A DNA stretch of 64,000 nt, taken from positions 496,001-560,000 of the forward strand of contig JAPFFF010000038.1 in the NCBI GenBank assembly GCA_039105265.1, given 5' to 3'. Of this stretch, positions 38,422 to 48,503 are shown piece by piece. Positions within the stretch are counted from its first letter, which is position 1. Each line of letters begins with the position of its first letter. The position numbers were made by a program, and so were the translations under genes. Under the pieces are notes generated by a model, which saw nothing but the letters and a program-made list of their open reading frames with translations, was not told where the DNA came from and ran no database searches. The stretch is from Tritrichomonas musculus. Its lineage: Eukaryota > Parabasalia > Tritrichomonadida > Tritrichomonadidae.

Positions 38422-39828
38422 TATTTTTAATTTTCAGAAGTATATAAAAAAATTGAATGTTTTCTTTTTGGATATTTAGTTTCTTCATCGCCCAGGCTTT
38501 TTATTGATATAGTTAGTTATAACATAACTTCAAAGATAAACGTTAGTTGGAAAAAATATTCAAAAAGTTGAATTAGTTAACGGAATGATTCAATTTTGGA
38601 GCCACTTGGTAAGAAATTATAAACGGTCAAACAATAAATTTGGTATAAATAAAGGTAAATTAAAATCAGATATATGTCCTAGAATATTGGACCTTTATTA
38701 AAAAATCATAAAAAATTAAAATCAGCTTTTTTTTATTCAATTTTCTCTCATTTTATAAAAATAGCTTTCAAATATTTTTTATATTTTTTCCCTTATTGAA
38801 ATTTTGAGATTTTTAGAAAAAGCAATATCTTAATTTAAAATTAAATTAAGATATTTTAATATTATAATTTCATAATAGAATTATATATTAAAAATATATA
38901 TAAATGAAAAATTTCATTTTAAATTTAAAAAGCAAAGATAATCAAAATAAAAATTATTTTATATTTATTTGAATTTTTTAAATTTCAAAAAAAACTAAGT
39001 TTTAATAAAAATTATAAATATAGCGATTTAAATAGAAATAAACATAATATATTTTTATTCTAATATTATAAACATAAATATAATAGTAAATAATATTTTA
39101 ATATATTTTGTAATAAATCATATACTAATAAATTTTCAAAATCATTATAATCGAATAATTGATTATTTCTAACTTTTTCAAAACGAATTTTTATAGCATG
39201 CTTCAATTGTTTTATTCAAAATTTTAGGTATAGAAAAAATCATTTATTTCTTTTTATATTTTGTCTTTGATTATAATCAACAGAATATATCTTTAAACAA
39301 AATTAAATTAAACAATTAATTTAAAATCAAAATAGATATTTTTATTCTTAATAAATGAAATTTCCTTATATAAATTGAATGATCTTTTTAAATTCTTTTA
39401 ATTTTGAGAAAATTATTTCAAATATTTTTGAAAGATTTTATCTATATTATTTGAATAGTTTACAAAAAAAATATGAAAATTTTAATTATTCATAAAAACT
39501 TTATCTTTAATATTTATGAACTATAATTAATATTTTATTTTATTATTATATGTAATCTATCTAATGGTGCAAAAGTTATAAAAATTCATTGGTGGCCCAC
39601 CTATAATTCTACCCATTTTCAAAAATTTGACTGTATTTTTTGTTTTTAATTAAATATTATAATTTTTATTTATATTATAAGAATAAAATTTATTAATTTT
39701 ATTTTCATTTTGAGATAGAAATAAAAAATTGTGTAATTTTTAACAATGTTAAGAAAAATATAAATATCTTTTATTATGCTCCACCCGGTCTTGAGTTATT
39801 TGAAATATAAATGAAAAATTTATTTTAA

Positions 39829-40311
39829 TATATAAAAAATAACTCAATATTATGTTATATAAAATGTGTTTTTCAAAACAATCATTATTTATGTAGTAAA
39901 AATAAAACGACGATCAAAATAAATTCAAAATTTTCAAAATATTTAAAAGAAGCATTCAAATTTGATAATAATCATTTTTATTTCATTTTTAATTTAGGTA
40001 AAAAAAACACATCCACCTGGAGCACTGATGATGTTTCAAGATATTTGGAACAGATTGGACTTTGCCAATATTCAAAAGCATTTGCTGAATTTTGTGGAAA
40101 GGAAATTTCTCCCAAACTTTATTCAGCCCATTTAAGCCAACGCCGCAAGAAAATGATTGAAAAAAACTTGAAACAAAATGAACATCAAGCTGATTCTCAA
40201 CCAAAAGTCGATTTCAAAGGAAATCGCAATAAATTGATTGAATTGATTAAAAAGCAAAAAAGAGAAGGAAGGAAAATTTCCAGTTCTTCTAACAATGAAC
40301 CATCAGAATAA
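39829..40311 (+). CDS. SAM-domain-like ORF without an ATG, carried by the transposon
   Basis: The frame is open from 39829 to the stop at 40309-40311 but contains no usable ATG. The recognisable part starts at about 40012: STWSTDDVSRYLEQIGLCQY, then SKAFAEFCGKEISPKLYS, the helix pattern of a SAM domain (W-S-x-x-D-V ... L-x-x-I-G-L-x-x-Y ... F). A basic tail (SQRRKKMIEKNLKQ and IKKQKREGRK) and a Ser/Asn end follow. It lies 50 bp inside the left terminal repeat, opposite in strand to the transposase. It may be a captured host fragment, an accessory gene with a non-AUG start, or a second exon; the sequence before it (tttttaatttag) could pass for a splice acceptor, but no canonical trichomonad intron signals were seen. 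Confidence 0.5.
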   Translation, partial: YIKNNSILCYIKCVFQNNHYLCSKNKTTIKINSKFSKYLKEAFKFDNNHFYFIFNLGKKNTSTWSTDDVSRYLEQIGLCQYSKAFAEFCGKEISPKLYSAHLSQRRKKMIEKNLKQNEHQADSQPKVDFKGNRNKLIELIKKQKREGRKISSSSNNEPSE

Positions 40312-40634
40312 GTGAGATTATTTCTAATGAAATCGTTTTCAATAAACAATTTCAAATTTATTAATTTTATTTGTAATTGTTTTTTTAAAAAAATAGAAGG
40401 AAAATGTGTTGTTATACTCTAGTAATAATAATAAAAGAATTTTTATATTAAATTTTTATCATAAACACAAACAAAAGTGAAAAAATCTAAATAATCATTT
40501 CCAGCATAATCAACTGAAAGACATGATACAATATTTAATCCAATCCAAAACACATTTTAAATGATACATTCAAATTCAAATTAGATAAAAAAATAATCAG
40601 ATCAATAAATTAAAAATGTTTATTTCAATGATTT

Positions 40635-41519
40635 TTATAAATCATGAAAAATTGATATAAATGCGCCAAGATGATCTAGAAGCCAATTGATCAAATCTTC
40701 CTTGCAGCAATTTCTTTGTGGTGTGACAATTTTATTTTCACTGAATTTTTTGATTAATTGTATAAATTCCCAATAATGTATTTTTGTTAGTAATGTTTCA
40801 TCTTCTAAACAGAATTTTTTTCTTATATTTTCATCCAAAAATTTTCTTCTGAATTCTTTTTTCGATAATTTGTTTTGGAAACTTTTTGCCGAGGAAGTTG
40901 TCAATAATTTGCCGTTAGTGCATTGCCCAACCCCCAAAGTAAAAGATCGATGTGTGATCTTTTTTCTTTTTTTTTTTTTTTTGCTTGTTTGTAAATCATC
41001 ATCAATAAATTCATATACGAATGTTATAAGATAATCAATAACATCTTCGGGTGAAACAATAGGATCATCAAAAGGACAAAATCCTGCATAAAACATCATA
41101 GCTTTGGCAACTTGTTGCGGCGAAAAAGGTTTGTCTTGTGCAATTCCTTCTTTAGTTATATTTTCATCATAAATATCACTTTCTTTTTCTTCAACAAGAA
41201 CACCAAAAGATTCAGTACGCATGTGAATTTTTTCAATCTCTTCTTCAAATTCGTCACATTTTGCAAACATTTTTTTTTGTTCAATGCTTTGCATTATGCT
41301 TACAACTTGCAAAAACTTATTCAGAGTATGAATGAATTTGGCTCTTTTTCTACAGCAACCAAACTTATGCTCAAGAGGTCCTGTAGAATTCCGAGGGAAA
41401 TAGAATTTCTTAAGTTTATGCATTAATTGAATATTTGAATGCAATGTATTCAAATATTCAATTAAAATTCTATTAGAATAAAACTGTAGATTTTTTCCAC
41501 TTTTTTTGGTTTCATGCAA
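40635..41519 (-). CDS. Transposase, C-terminal frame (DDE glutamate part)
   Basis: The frame has 294 codons. Its first residues overlap the end of the upstream frame (41462-42790) by 58 bp, in a different phase. RILIEYLNTLHSNIQLMHKL and STGPLEHKFGCCRKR (E50) look like the C-terminal catalytic section of a P/THAP9-like DDE transposase, where the final acidic residue sits in a TxxLExxF/G motif. It probably functions only joined to the upstream frame, by frameshifting or through a true single-base lesion. It has a poly-Lys stretch (KKKKKRKK) from an A/T homopolymer at about 40965-40985 and ends in a helical tail. Confidence 0.7.
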   Translation of the reverse strand: MHETKKSGKNLQFYSNRILIEYLNTLHSNIQLMHKLKKFYFPRNSTGPLEHKFGCCRKRAKFIHTLNKFLQVVSIMQSIEQKKMFAKCDEFEEEIEKIHMRTESFGVLVEEKESDIYDENITKEGIAQDKPFSPQQVAKAMMFYAGFCPFDDPIVSPEDVIDYLITFVYEFIDDDLQTSKKKKKRKKITHRSFTLGVGQCTNGKLLTTSSAKSFQNKLSKKEFRRKFLDENIRKKFCLEDETLLTKIHYWEFIQLIKKFSENKIVTPQRNCCKEDLINWLLDHLGAFISIFHDL

Positions 41520-42790
41520 TTCATATTTTTTTGCTCATAATAAAAAACCAAAAAATAAAAACAAATTTGCAGTAAAAACATTCTGTTTGAAAAACCAATT
41601 TCATTTCCATTGAATGCAAGAATTGATAAAGAAATTGGCATCCAATATGCTGCTTCTACAAAGTTATGAGTTTCTAATAAATGAACAAAATTTGAAGGAC
41701 TAAATAGCACCAAAGGTAATGAATCGTGCATTTTTGTGATTATTTCATTTGACCAAATAATTTTTGGTAAATTTGGAAAAATTTTCATGAGCTTTTCGAC
41801 GTTAAACCAATTGTCAGAATATGAAAAGCCAGAATAAATTACAACATCAAACAAACGATATCGTAATCGTTTGATAAGATGGAGAAAATCTGTGGATACT
41901 TTAAATCTCAATGATTTTGAAAAAGATATTAAATTGTTTTTTAAGATTGAATTGATATATGATCTGAAGTATTCATCATGCAAGCAACAATAAGCTGAAT
42001 CTCCATCAAATGAGTAAGTTAAAATTGTGATATTTCGATTTTTAAGATGATCACGTATATAATTAAGATTGCTTATAATTTCTTCATTAGCTTTTCCATT
42101 ACATGCTGGTTTAATGTAGACAATAAAATTATTATACGAAGGATCATAAGGTTGAACTTGGAACACGAACGCGGCTTTTACAATTTTATTTGCATTTAAG
42201 TTTAAAAAATCACGAAATTCATTTGGATTTCGTAGAAAATTTTTAAAAATATTTTTTGATATTAAGATTTCATCATCTTTATCAAATATAAGTCCATCAA
42301 AAGTTGAATTTTTGTTTAATACAACATTAGGACTAAAATATATTGCATCGACTGCAAGACAAGCGTGTATTGTATTTGATTTCGATATGTGATTATGCTC
42401 TTTATAAATATCAACAATTTTAGATAAATTTTGTAAACCTCTCAGTTGTTCTGGGATTTTATTAGTAATTTCTCGAGTAATTTTATCAATCCTAGATTTT
42501 GGAGGGAACGATAATCTATCAGATAAAATTGAATAACAATGGGGATTAAGTGCATTTATTTCTAGAGATATCTGTAATATTTCTTCTTGATCTGCCATAT
42601 TATTTGTATTTTTAGTAATTTCTAATTCTTCTTTTAAATCATGATTATTTTGAGATAATTCTTTATTTCTTTTTTGCTCATATGATAATCTGTTTCTAAG
42701 TAGATTTGAACGTTGCTTCTCTAATTTTTGGGCTTTATCTTGGTCAAATTTCCTTTTCCCATCAAATAGATAATCAAGCGACTGTTTCAT
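41462..42790 (-). CDS. Transposase, N-terminal frame (DDE aspartate part)
   Basis: The frame has 442 codons from the ATG at 42790. A basic coiled-coil N-terminus (residues 1-65) may bind DNA. Candidate catalytic residues are D148 in ACLAVDAIYF and D262 in YSFDGDSAYCC. STDFLHLIKRLRYRLF (D301-x-x-H304-L-x-K-x-x-R) resembles the DxxHLxKxxRN motif of P-element and THAP9 transposases. The last 19 codons (MNCMKPKKVEKIYSFILIEF) read the bases that encode NLQFYSNRILIEY in the downstream frame, so a shift of reading frame must occur near the A-rich run at about 41495-41512. Upstream, 42791-43430 is non-coding element sequence. Confidence 0.72.
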   Translation of the reverse strand: MKQSLDYLFDGKRKFDQDKAQKLEKQRSNLLRNRLSYEQKRNKELSQNNHDLKEELEITKNTNNMADQEEILQISLEINALNPHCYSILSDRLSFPPKSRIDKITREITNKIPEQLRGLQNLSKIVDIYKEHNHISKSNTIHACLAVDAIYFSPNVVLNKNSTFDGLIFDKDDEILISKNIFKNFLRNPNEFRDFLNLNANKIVKAAFVFQVQPYDPSYNNFIVYIKPACNGKANEEIISNLNYIRDHLKNRNITILTYSFDGDSAYCCLHDEYFRSYINSILKNNLISFSKSLRFKVSTDFLHLIKRLRYRLFDVVIYSGFSYSDNWFNVEKLMKIFPNLPKIIWSNEIITKMHDSLPLVLFSPSNFVHLLETHNFVEAAYWMPISLSILAFNGNEIGFSNRMFLLQICFYFLVFYYEQKNMNCMKPKKVEKIYSFILIEF

Positions 42791-44479
42791 ATCGATTGGC
42801 CTTCTTTCTTAAATTTTATATCAAAAAGTTTAAATTTATTCTCAATTTTTCCAATAAATAAAAATTTCATAAATATAAATATAAATAACAATATCTTAAA
42901 ATTGAAGGAGCCATTTTCTAGTTTTTAATATAATTAGATACAGAATTTAAAACAAATTTTTTTAGTTTTTTTCATTTCTAACGTATTTTTTATAAAAAAC
43001 TATAAATATCTAGATATTTTTCTATTAAAATTATGATATTTTGATTTAATAAATATTAAAAATTAATATTAAATGCATCTTATTTATATTTTTATATATT
43101 ATATAGCCATAACAAAATTATAATGCTTTGAATAAATTTCAATTTTCAAATGCTTCTATTTGCTGATGGAATCAAAATTAACCAAAAATTTTTTGTTAAA
43201 ATGAGAAGAACTTTTTAACCTACTTTTCCAATAGATTCAATAGGGTTTTCATTGAACACCGATCATGCTTCACTTAACTTTTTGAAATTTTGGCGGTAAA
43301 AAATGAAAAAAATTCGAAATTGTCATTCTTTTTTTTTCATGAATTTAAAGAGCTATTCCAAAATGATGCTATATTAATGATTTATATAGGTAGAATTAAT
43401 AATCATTAAATTATCTCAAGACCGGGTGGAATGCAAAAAAAAATTTTCATATACCCTGATCTCGGATAAAATGAGAAAGTTAACGTATTTTTTTTTTAAT
43501 AAAAAATCGTTATTAAAAAATGGTGAAATTTAGGTGAATTATTGACCTTATAATAAAATAAAAACTTAATTGGCTTAAAAAAAAGAAAACGGATGAGAAT
43601 GACTAAATACAAATATGGCTAATATAATTCATATGCATTAGTGTTTATATATAAAAGATATAAAGAAAAAATAAAGATGCTAAAAACAATATTATTTTAA
43701 TATCTCAAAACATAATTGAAGATAAGGTAAAACTGATATTTAATAATCTTAGTATTCATGAACCTTCTCTTTTGGATAGGTTATTAAAGAATTGATTTTT
43801 TTTTGGAAATAACATTCTGCTGCAATTGGCTGATTATAAAATGTTACTGGTCGTATATGGAGAATTTTCCATCTATGTTTGTAATACTTCTCATATATTG
43901 TATTTAAATCGCTTGATTAAATAATTTTGTAAAAAAATTTCCAAAAATATCATCTTATTTGAGATTTTTCTTAGAAAGTAAAAAGATATGAGAAATCGCT
44001 TTGGCAATAATATAAAAAATACATTTGATAGATTTAAAAGAGCTATATATTATTCTTTGTAATTTTTTCTAATTCATCATCTTAGAATATTATATGCATC
44101 AAGTGAAAACTGATTGGAATATTATAGCGCAATTAAGTAATTATGAGGAAAAAATAGTATTTTTGCTGATTAAGTGTGTCCATAATAGAAAATTAAATCT
44201 TCAATTTAAGATTTGGTATTGGTACGAGAATTATAAATATTGATAAATTTGTGTATCATATCTTTAATATTGGTCAATCAAATAACAAATAATATGAAGA
44301 TAAGTGGTAAACCAATTCGTTTATTATATGTTGTTGATATTAATAAACGGATTGTGGTATTTAAACTTTTTGAGTGAAAGCATCGGTCACTCAAACTTTT
44401 TGTTAACAAAAATAAAGATGATTTAAAATCATGTAAAATTTTGAACAAAAGTTGGATATGCTATGATCGATTGTTAAAA

Positions 44480-46830
44480 TATAAGAGATGCTGCTTGGAG
44501 AATCGTTGTTGTTTGGAAGAGAATCGTTGCTGTTTGGGAGAGAATCGATGCTGCTGGAAGAGAATCGATGCTGCTTGGAGAATCGTTGTTGTTTGGAGAA
44601 TCGTTGTTGTTTGGGAGAGAATCGATGCTGCTTGGAGAATCGTTGTTGTTTGGAGAATCGTTGTTGTTTGGGAGAGAATCGATGCTGCTTGGAGAATCGT
44701 TGTTGTTTGGAGAACCGTTGTTGTTTGGGAGAGAATCGTTGTTGTTTGGAGAATCGTTGTTGTTTGGGAGAGAATCGATGCTGCTTGGAGAATCGATGCT
44801 GTTTGGAAGAGAATCGTTGCTGCTTGGAGAATCGATGCTGCTTGGAGAATCGATGCTGTTTGGAAGAGAATCGTTGCTGCTTGGAGAATCGATGCTGCTT
44901 GGAGAATCGTTGTTGTTTGGGAGAGAATCGATGCTGCTTGGAGAATCGTTGTTGTTTGGAGAACCGTTGTTGTTTGGGAGAGAATCGTTGTTGTTTGGAG
45001 ATTCGTTGTTGTTTGGGAGAGAATCGATGCTGCTTGGAGAATCGTTGTTGTTTGGAGAACCGTTGTTGTTTGGGAGAGAATCGTTGTTGTTTGGGAGAGA
45101 ATCGATGCTGCTTGGAGAATCGATGCTGTTTGGAAGAGAATCGATGCTGCTTGGAGAATCGTTGTTGTTTGGAGAACCGTTGTTGTTTGGGAGAGAATCG
45201 ATGCTGCTTGGAGAATCGTTGTTGTTTGGAGAACCGTTGTTGTTTGGGAGAGAATCGATGCTGCTTGGAGAATCGTTGTTGTTTGGAGAACCGTTGTTGT
45301 TTGGAGAATCGTTGTTGTTTGGAAGAGAATCGATGCTGCTTGGAGAACCGTTGTTGTTTGGGAGAGAATCGATGCTGCTTGGAGAATCGATGCTGTTTGG
45401 AAGAGAATCGATGCTGCTTGGGAGAGAATCGATGCTGCTTGGAGAATCGATGCTGTTTGGAAGAGAATCGATGCTGCTTGGAGAATCGTTGTTGTTTGGA
45501 GAACCGTTGTTGTTTGGGAGAGAATCGATGCTGCTTGGAGAATCGTTGTTGTTTGGAGAACCGTTGTTGTTTGGGAGAGAATCGATGCTGCTTGGAGAAT
45601 CGTTGTTGTTTGGAGAACCGTTGTTGTTTGGAGAATCGTTGTTGTTTGGGAGAGAATCGATGCTGCTTGGAGAATCGTTGTTGTTTGGAGAACCGTTGTT
45701 GTTTGGGAGAGAATCGTTGTTGTTTGGGAGAGAATCGATGCTGCTTGGAGAATCGATGCTGTTTGGAAGAGAATCGATGCTGCTTGGAGAATCGTTGTTG
45801 TTTGGAGAACCGTTGTTGTTTGGGAGAGAATCGATGCTGCTTGGAGAATCGTTGTTGTTTGGAGAACCGTTGTTGTTTGGAGAATCGTTGTTGTTTGGAA
45901 GAGAATCGATGCTGCTTGGAGAACCGTTGTTGTTTGGGAGAGAATCGTTGTTGTTTGGGAGAGAATCGTTGTTGTTTGGAGAATCGTTGTTGTTTGGGAG
46001 AGAATCGATGCTGCTTGGAGAATCGATGCTGTTTGGAAGAGAATCGTTGTTGTTTGGGAGAGAATCGATGCTGCTTGGAGAATCGTTGTTGTTTGGAGAA
46101 CCGTTGTTGTTTGGGAGAGAATCGATGCTGCTTGGAGAATCGATGCTGTTTGGAAGAGAATCGTTGTTGTTTGGGAGAGAATCGATGCTGCTTGGAGAAT
46201 CGTTGTTGTTTGGAGAACCGTTGTTGTTTGGGAGAGAATCGATGCTGCTTGGAGAATCGTTGTTGTTTGGAGAACCGTTGTTGTTTGGAGAATCGTTGTT
46301 GTTTGGGAGAGAATCGATGCTGCTTGGAGAATCGTTGTTGTTTGGAGAACCGTTGTTGTTTGGGAGAGAATCGTTGTTGTTTGGAGAATCGTTGTTGTTT
46401 GGGAGAGAATCGATGCTGCTTGGAGAATCGATGCTGTTTGGAAGAGAATCGTTGTTGTTTGGGAGAGAATCGATGCTGCTTGGAGAATCGTTGTTGTTTG
46501 GAGAACCGTTGTTGTTTGGGAGAGAATCGTTGTTGTTTGGAGAATCGTTGTTGTTTGGGAGAGAATCGATGCTGCTTGGAGAATCGTTGTTGTTTGGAGA
46601 ATCGTTGTTGTTTGGAGAATCGTTGTTGTTTGGAAGAGAATCGATGCTGCTTGGAGAATCGTTGTTGTTTGGAGAATCGTTGTTGTTTGGGAGAGAATCG
46701 ATGCTGCTTGGAGAATCGTTGTTGTTTGGAGAATCGTTGTTGTTTGGGAGAGAATCGATGCTGCTTGGAGAATCGTTGTTGTTTGGAGAATCGTTGTTGT
46801 TTGGAAGAGAATCGATAATGTTAGTATAAA
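44480..46830. repeat. 2.3 kb minisatellite of mixed 18- and 21-bp units, free of stops in all six frames
   Basis: The units are variants of GGAGAATCGTTGTTGTTT (18 bp), GGAGAACCGTTGTTGTTT (18 bp) and GGGAGAGAATCGATGCTGCTT or GGAAGAGAATCGATGCTGCTT (21 bp), arranged in recurring higher-order patterns. All unit lengths are multiples of three. No frame on either strand contains a stop within the array. Forward frames read as CCLENRCCLGENR, RIVVVWERIDAAW or GESLLFGRESMLL repeats. I regard it as non-coding because three forward frames are equally open and the unique flanks add no recognisable protein. The plus strand is strongly G/T-rich. Confidence 0.93.
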
Positions 46831-47128
46831 ATTATTGTTGTTGGAAGAGAATTTTTGGGAAAAATTGCTGATCTATCGCAGATCTTTGTTGAATATCTAT
46901 ATTATTTGGCAGAGATTGTGTGAACTCTGTTGAACTTTCTACAGAAAAATTATTTTCAATTGTTTTTTTTTGTGCCGTTAAGTGACTTCACATTGTAATC
47001 AGAAGATTTAATTTTATTCAAAAAATACATAATAAAATGATCAAATAATTAAAATGTTGTAGAGAGATTTCGATAAATCATTTATTTCTTTAGAATCACC
47101 ATATTTTTATCAGAGTAAAAAATGTTAA

Positions 47129-48251
47129 GGGTAGACTGACATGATTTTTTTTCCCTTTTCAATATTGAATAAACTCATAGAATATTTATTTCAAATGAGC
47201 TCTTTCGGAAAAAGTTTAGGTCAAATACCCAAAATATTTGCCTCTAACGATCGATATTAAAAGCAAAATGCAAAAAATAAAAATCGACCAAAACCTAAAA
47301 AAAAAATGTTCAAAAGTTTTTCAGCTAACTGAATATGTCAAAAAAACCATCTAATTTCACAAAATAATATTATAAATAATATTCCAAATTAAGAAAATCG
47401 TTCCAAAAAACATAAAATTGAAATGTATTAGTTATGAAGGTAATAAATATATACTTTTTGTAAGAAAATAAAAAAACTTTTTTGGCCATATGTAAAAAAA
47501 TTTTTTTCTAAATTTTTTAAATCAACTATTAATATTAATGATTATTATTCCCAAATAATATTTTCCAATTTTTATTCATAATTTCTGATAAATTAATTGA
47601 AAAGTTCCTTTAGATGTGATTCAAAAAAAGATTTTAAATTGAGAACCATCGTTTTTATCTTTTCTCAAATAATGATGGTTATAAGAGTTTAGAATATTTT
47701 ATTTAGGAATATCATTTTATAAAATTATTTTTTATTAAAAATATTTATATTATATATTGTAATCAATCATTGTAATATATAAGGAAATATAATAATTAAA
47801 ATATTTAAATTATTCAAAGATATCAATTTTCCAGCTAAAAGAAAATATTTCAATATCTATTGAAAATTAATTTATCATATAATTATATTTTATTTCAAAA
47901 AATGATTTATATTTTGTAAATCTAAATCATATATATTAAATATATATAAAATAAAAAATATAATAATATTTATATATTATAAATATTACGTATACACCAA
48001 TATTTAAATATTTTTCCTTTAATAGAATAATTTCAGAAATTTTTTATTTGTTGATTGAAAATATGAATCTTTATATCGCATCATATATTTCAGATATATA
48101 AAAAATGGTTTATTTATAATTGTTTATATATATTTATGTTAAATATTATTTAACTAATTTTTGATAAATGCAAATTCTCCACAAGGAATGATTTTTGTAT
48201 GAACTCAGTGAAAATAAGCTTTTCAAAAAGTTTGATCATGTCAGCCTACCC
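47129..48251. mobile_element. TTAA-target non-autonomous element (1.1 kb), nested
   Basis: Inverted termini are GGGTAGACTGACATGAT at the left and the complement of GGGTAGGCTGACATGAT at the right. TTAA flanks both ends (47125-47128 and 48252-48255). The GG start and TTAA duplication match the Kolobok-type elements further right. It is A+T-rich inside with no coding frame. Confidence 0.75.
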
Positions 48252-48503
48252 TTAACAGAATAAAAAAAAAACTTAACCATACTAACTTTCTCATTTTATC
48301 CGAGATCAGGGTAATAATGTCACAAAAAAACTACCATTTTTTCATTTTTATATGTTCATCATAATATTTTATTAAAATTATTATTTATTAATGATTATAT
48401 ATATGGGATTATTTTAATTTATTGGTTGATGTATTTCTATTATTTCTATTTCATGAGATTTGATAATTTAATTTTTCAAATTGTCATTTCAGTGGTGCGG
48501 ACA

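Larger units (their letters stand above)
36581..39601. mobile_element. Probable DNA element, short TIRs, TA-flanked, with nested element
   Basis: The inverted termini are the 10-bp GGTGGGCCAC at 36581-36590 and its complement at 39592-39601, each bordered by TA. Similarity stops after 10 bp, but a G+C-rich 10-mer pair is rare in this sequence. It contains the nested element at 36887-38421; no coding frame is seen in the rest (36591-36884 and 38424-39591). Confidence 0.4.
39780..43430. mobile_element. 3.65 kb DNA transposon, family unassigned, 4-bp target duplication
   Basis: The terminal inverted repeats TCCACCCGGTCTTGAG are exact at both ends, followed by partly matching TTATTT / ATAATTT. 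ATGC flanks both sides (39776-39779 and 43431-43434). It contains a transposase in two overlapping minus-strand frames and a plus-strand SAM-domain frame next to the left end. The transposase has a DxxHLxKxxR motif like P-element/THAP9 proteins, but P elements make 8-bp duplications, so the superfamily is left open. Confidence 0.8.
43454..48311. mobile_element. TA-target element with 31-bp TIRs, carrying a minisatellite and a nested TTAA element
   Basis: Inverted termini begin CCCTGATCTCGGATAAAATG at the left and match exactly at the right through GAGAAAGTTA. TA borders both ends (43452-43453 and 48312-48313). There is no transposase frame. The interior holds unannotatable A+T-rich DNA, the six-frame-open minisatellite (44480-46830) and a nested 1.1 kb element (47129-48251). 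The left end lies only about 20 bp from the end of the preceding 3.65 kb element. Confidence 0.75.

Noticed and set aside
44441-46933. Three long forward open frames (753-830 codons) as genes
   Set aside because: All three coincide with the same minisatellite and are equally open; the start and end segments show no recognisable domain. Treated as one non-coding repeat.
47125-48255. MULE-like 11-12-bp target duplication (agagtaaaaaat / agaataaaaaaa) for the nested element
   Set aside because: Imperfect and low in complexity; the exact TTAA flanks with GGGTAG termini explain the ends better.
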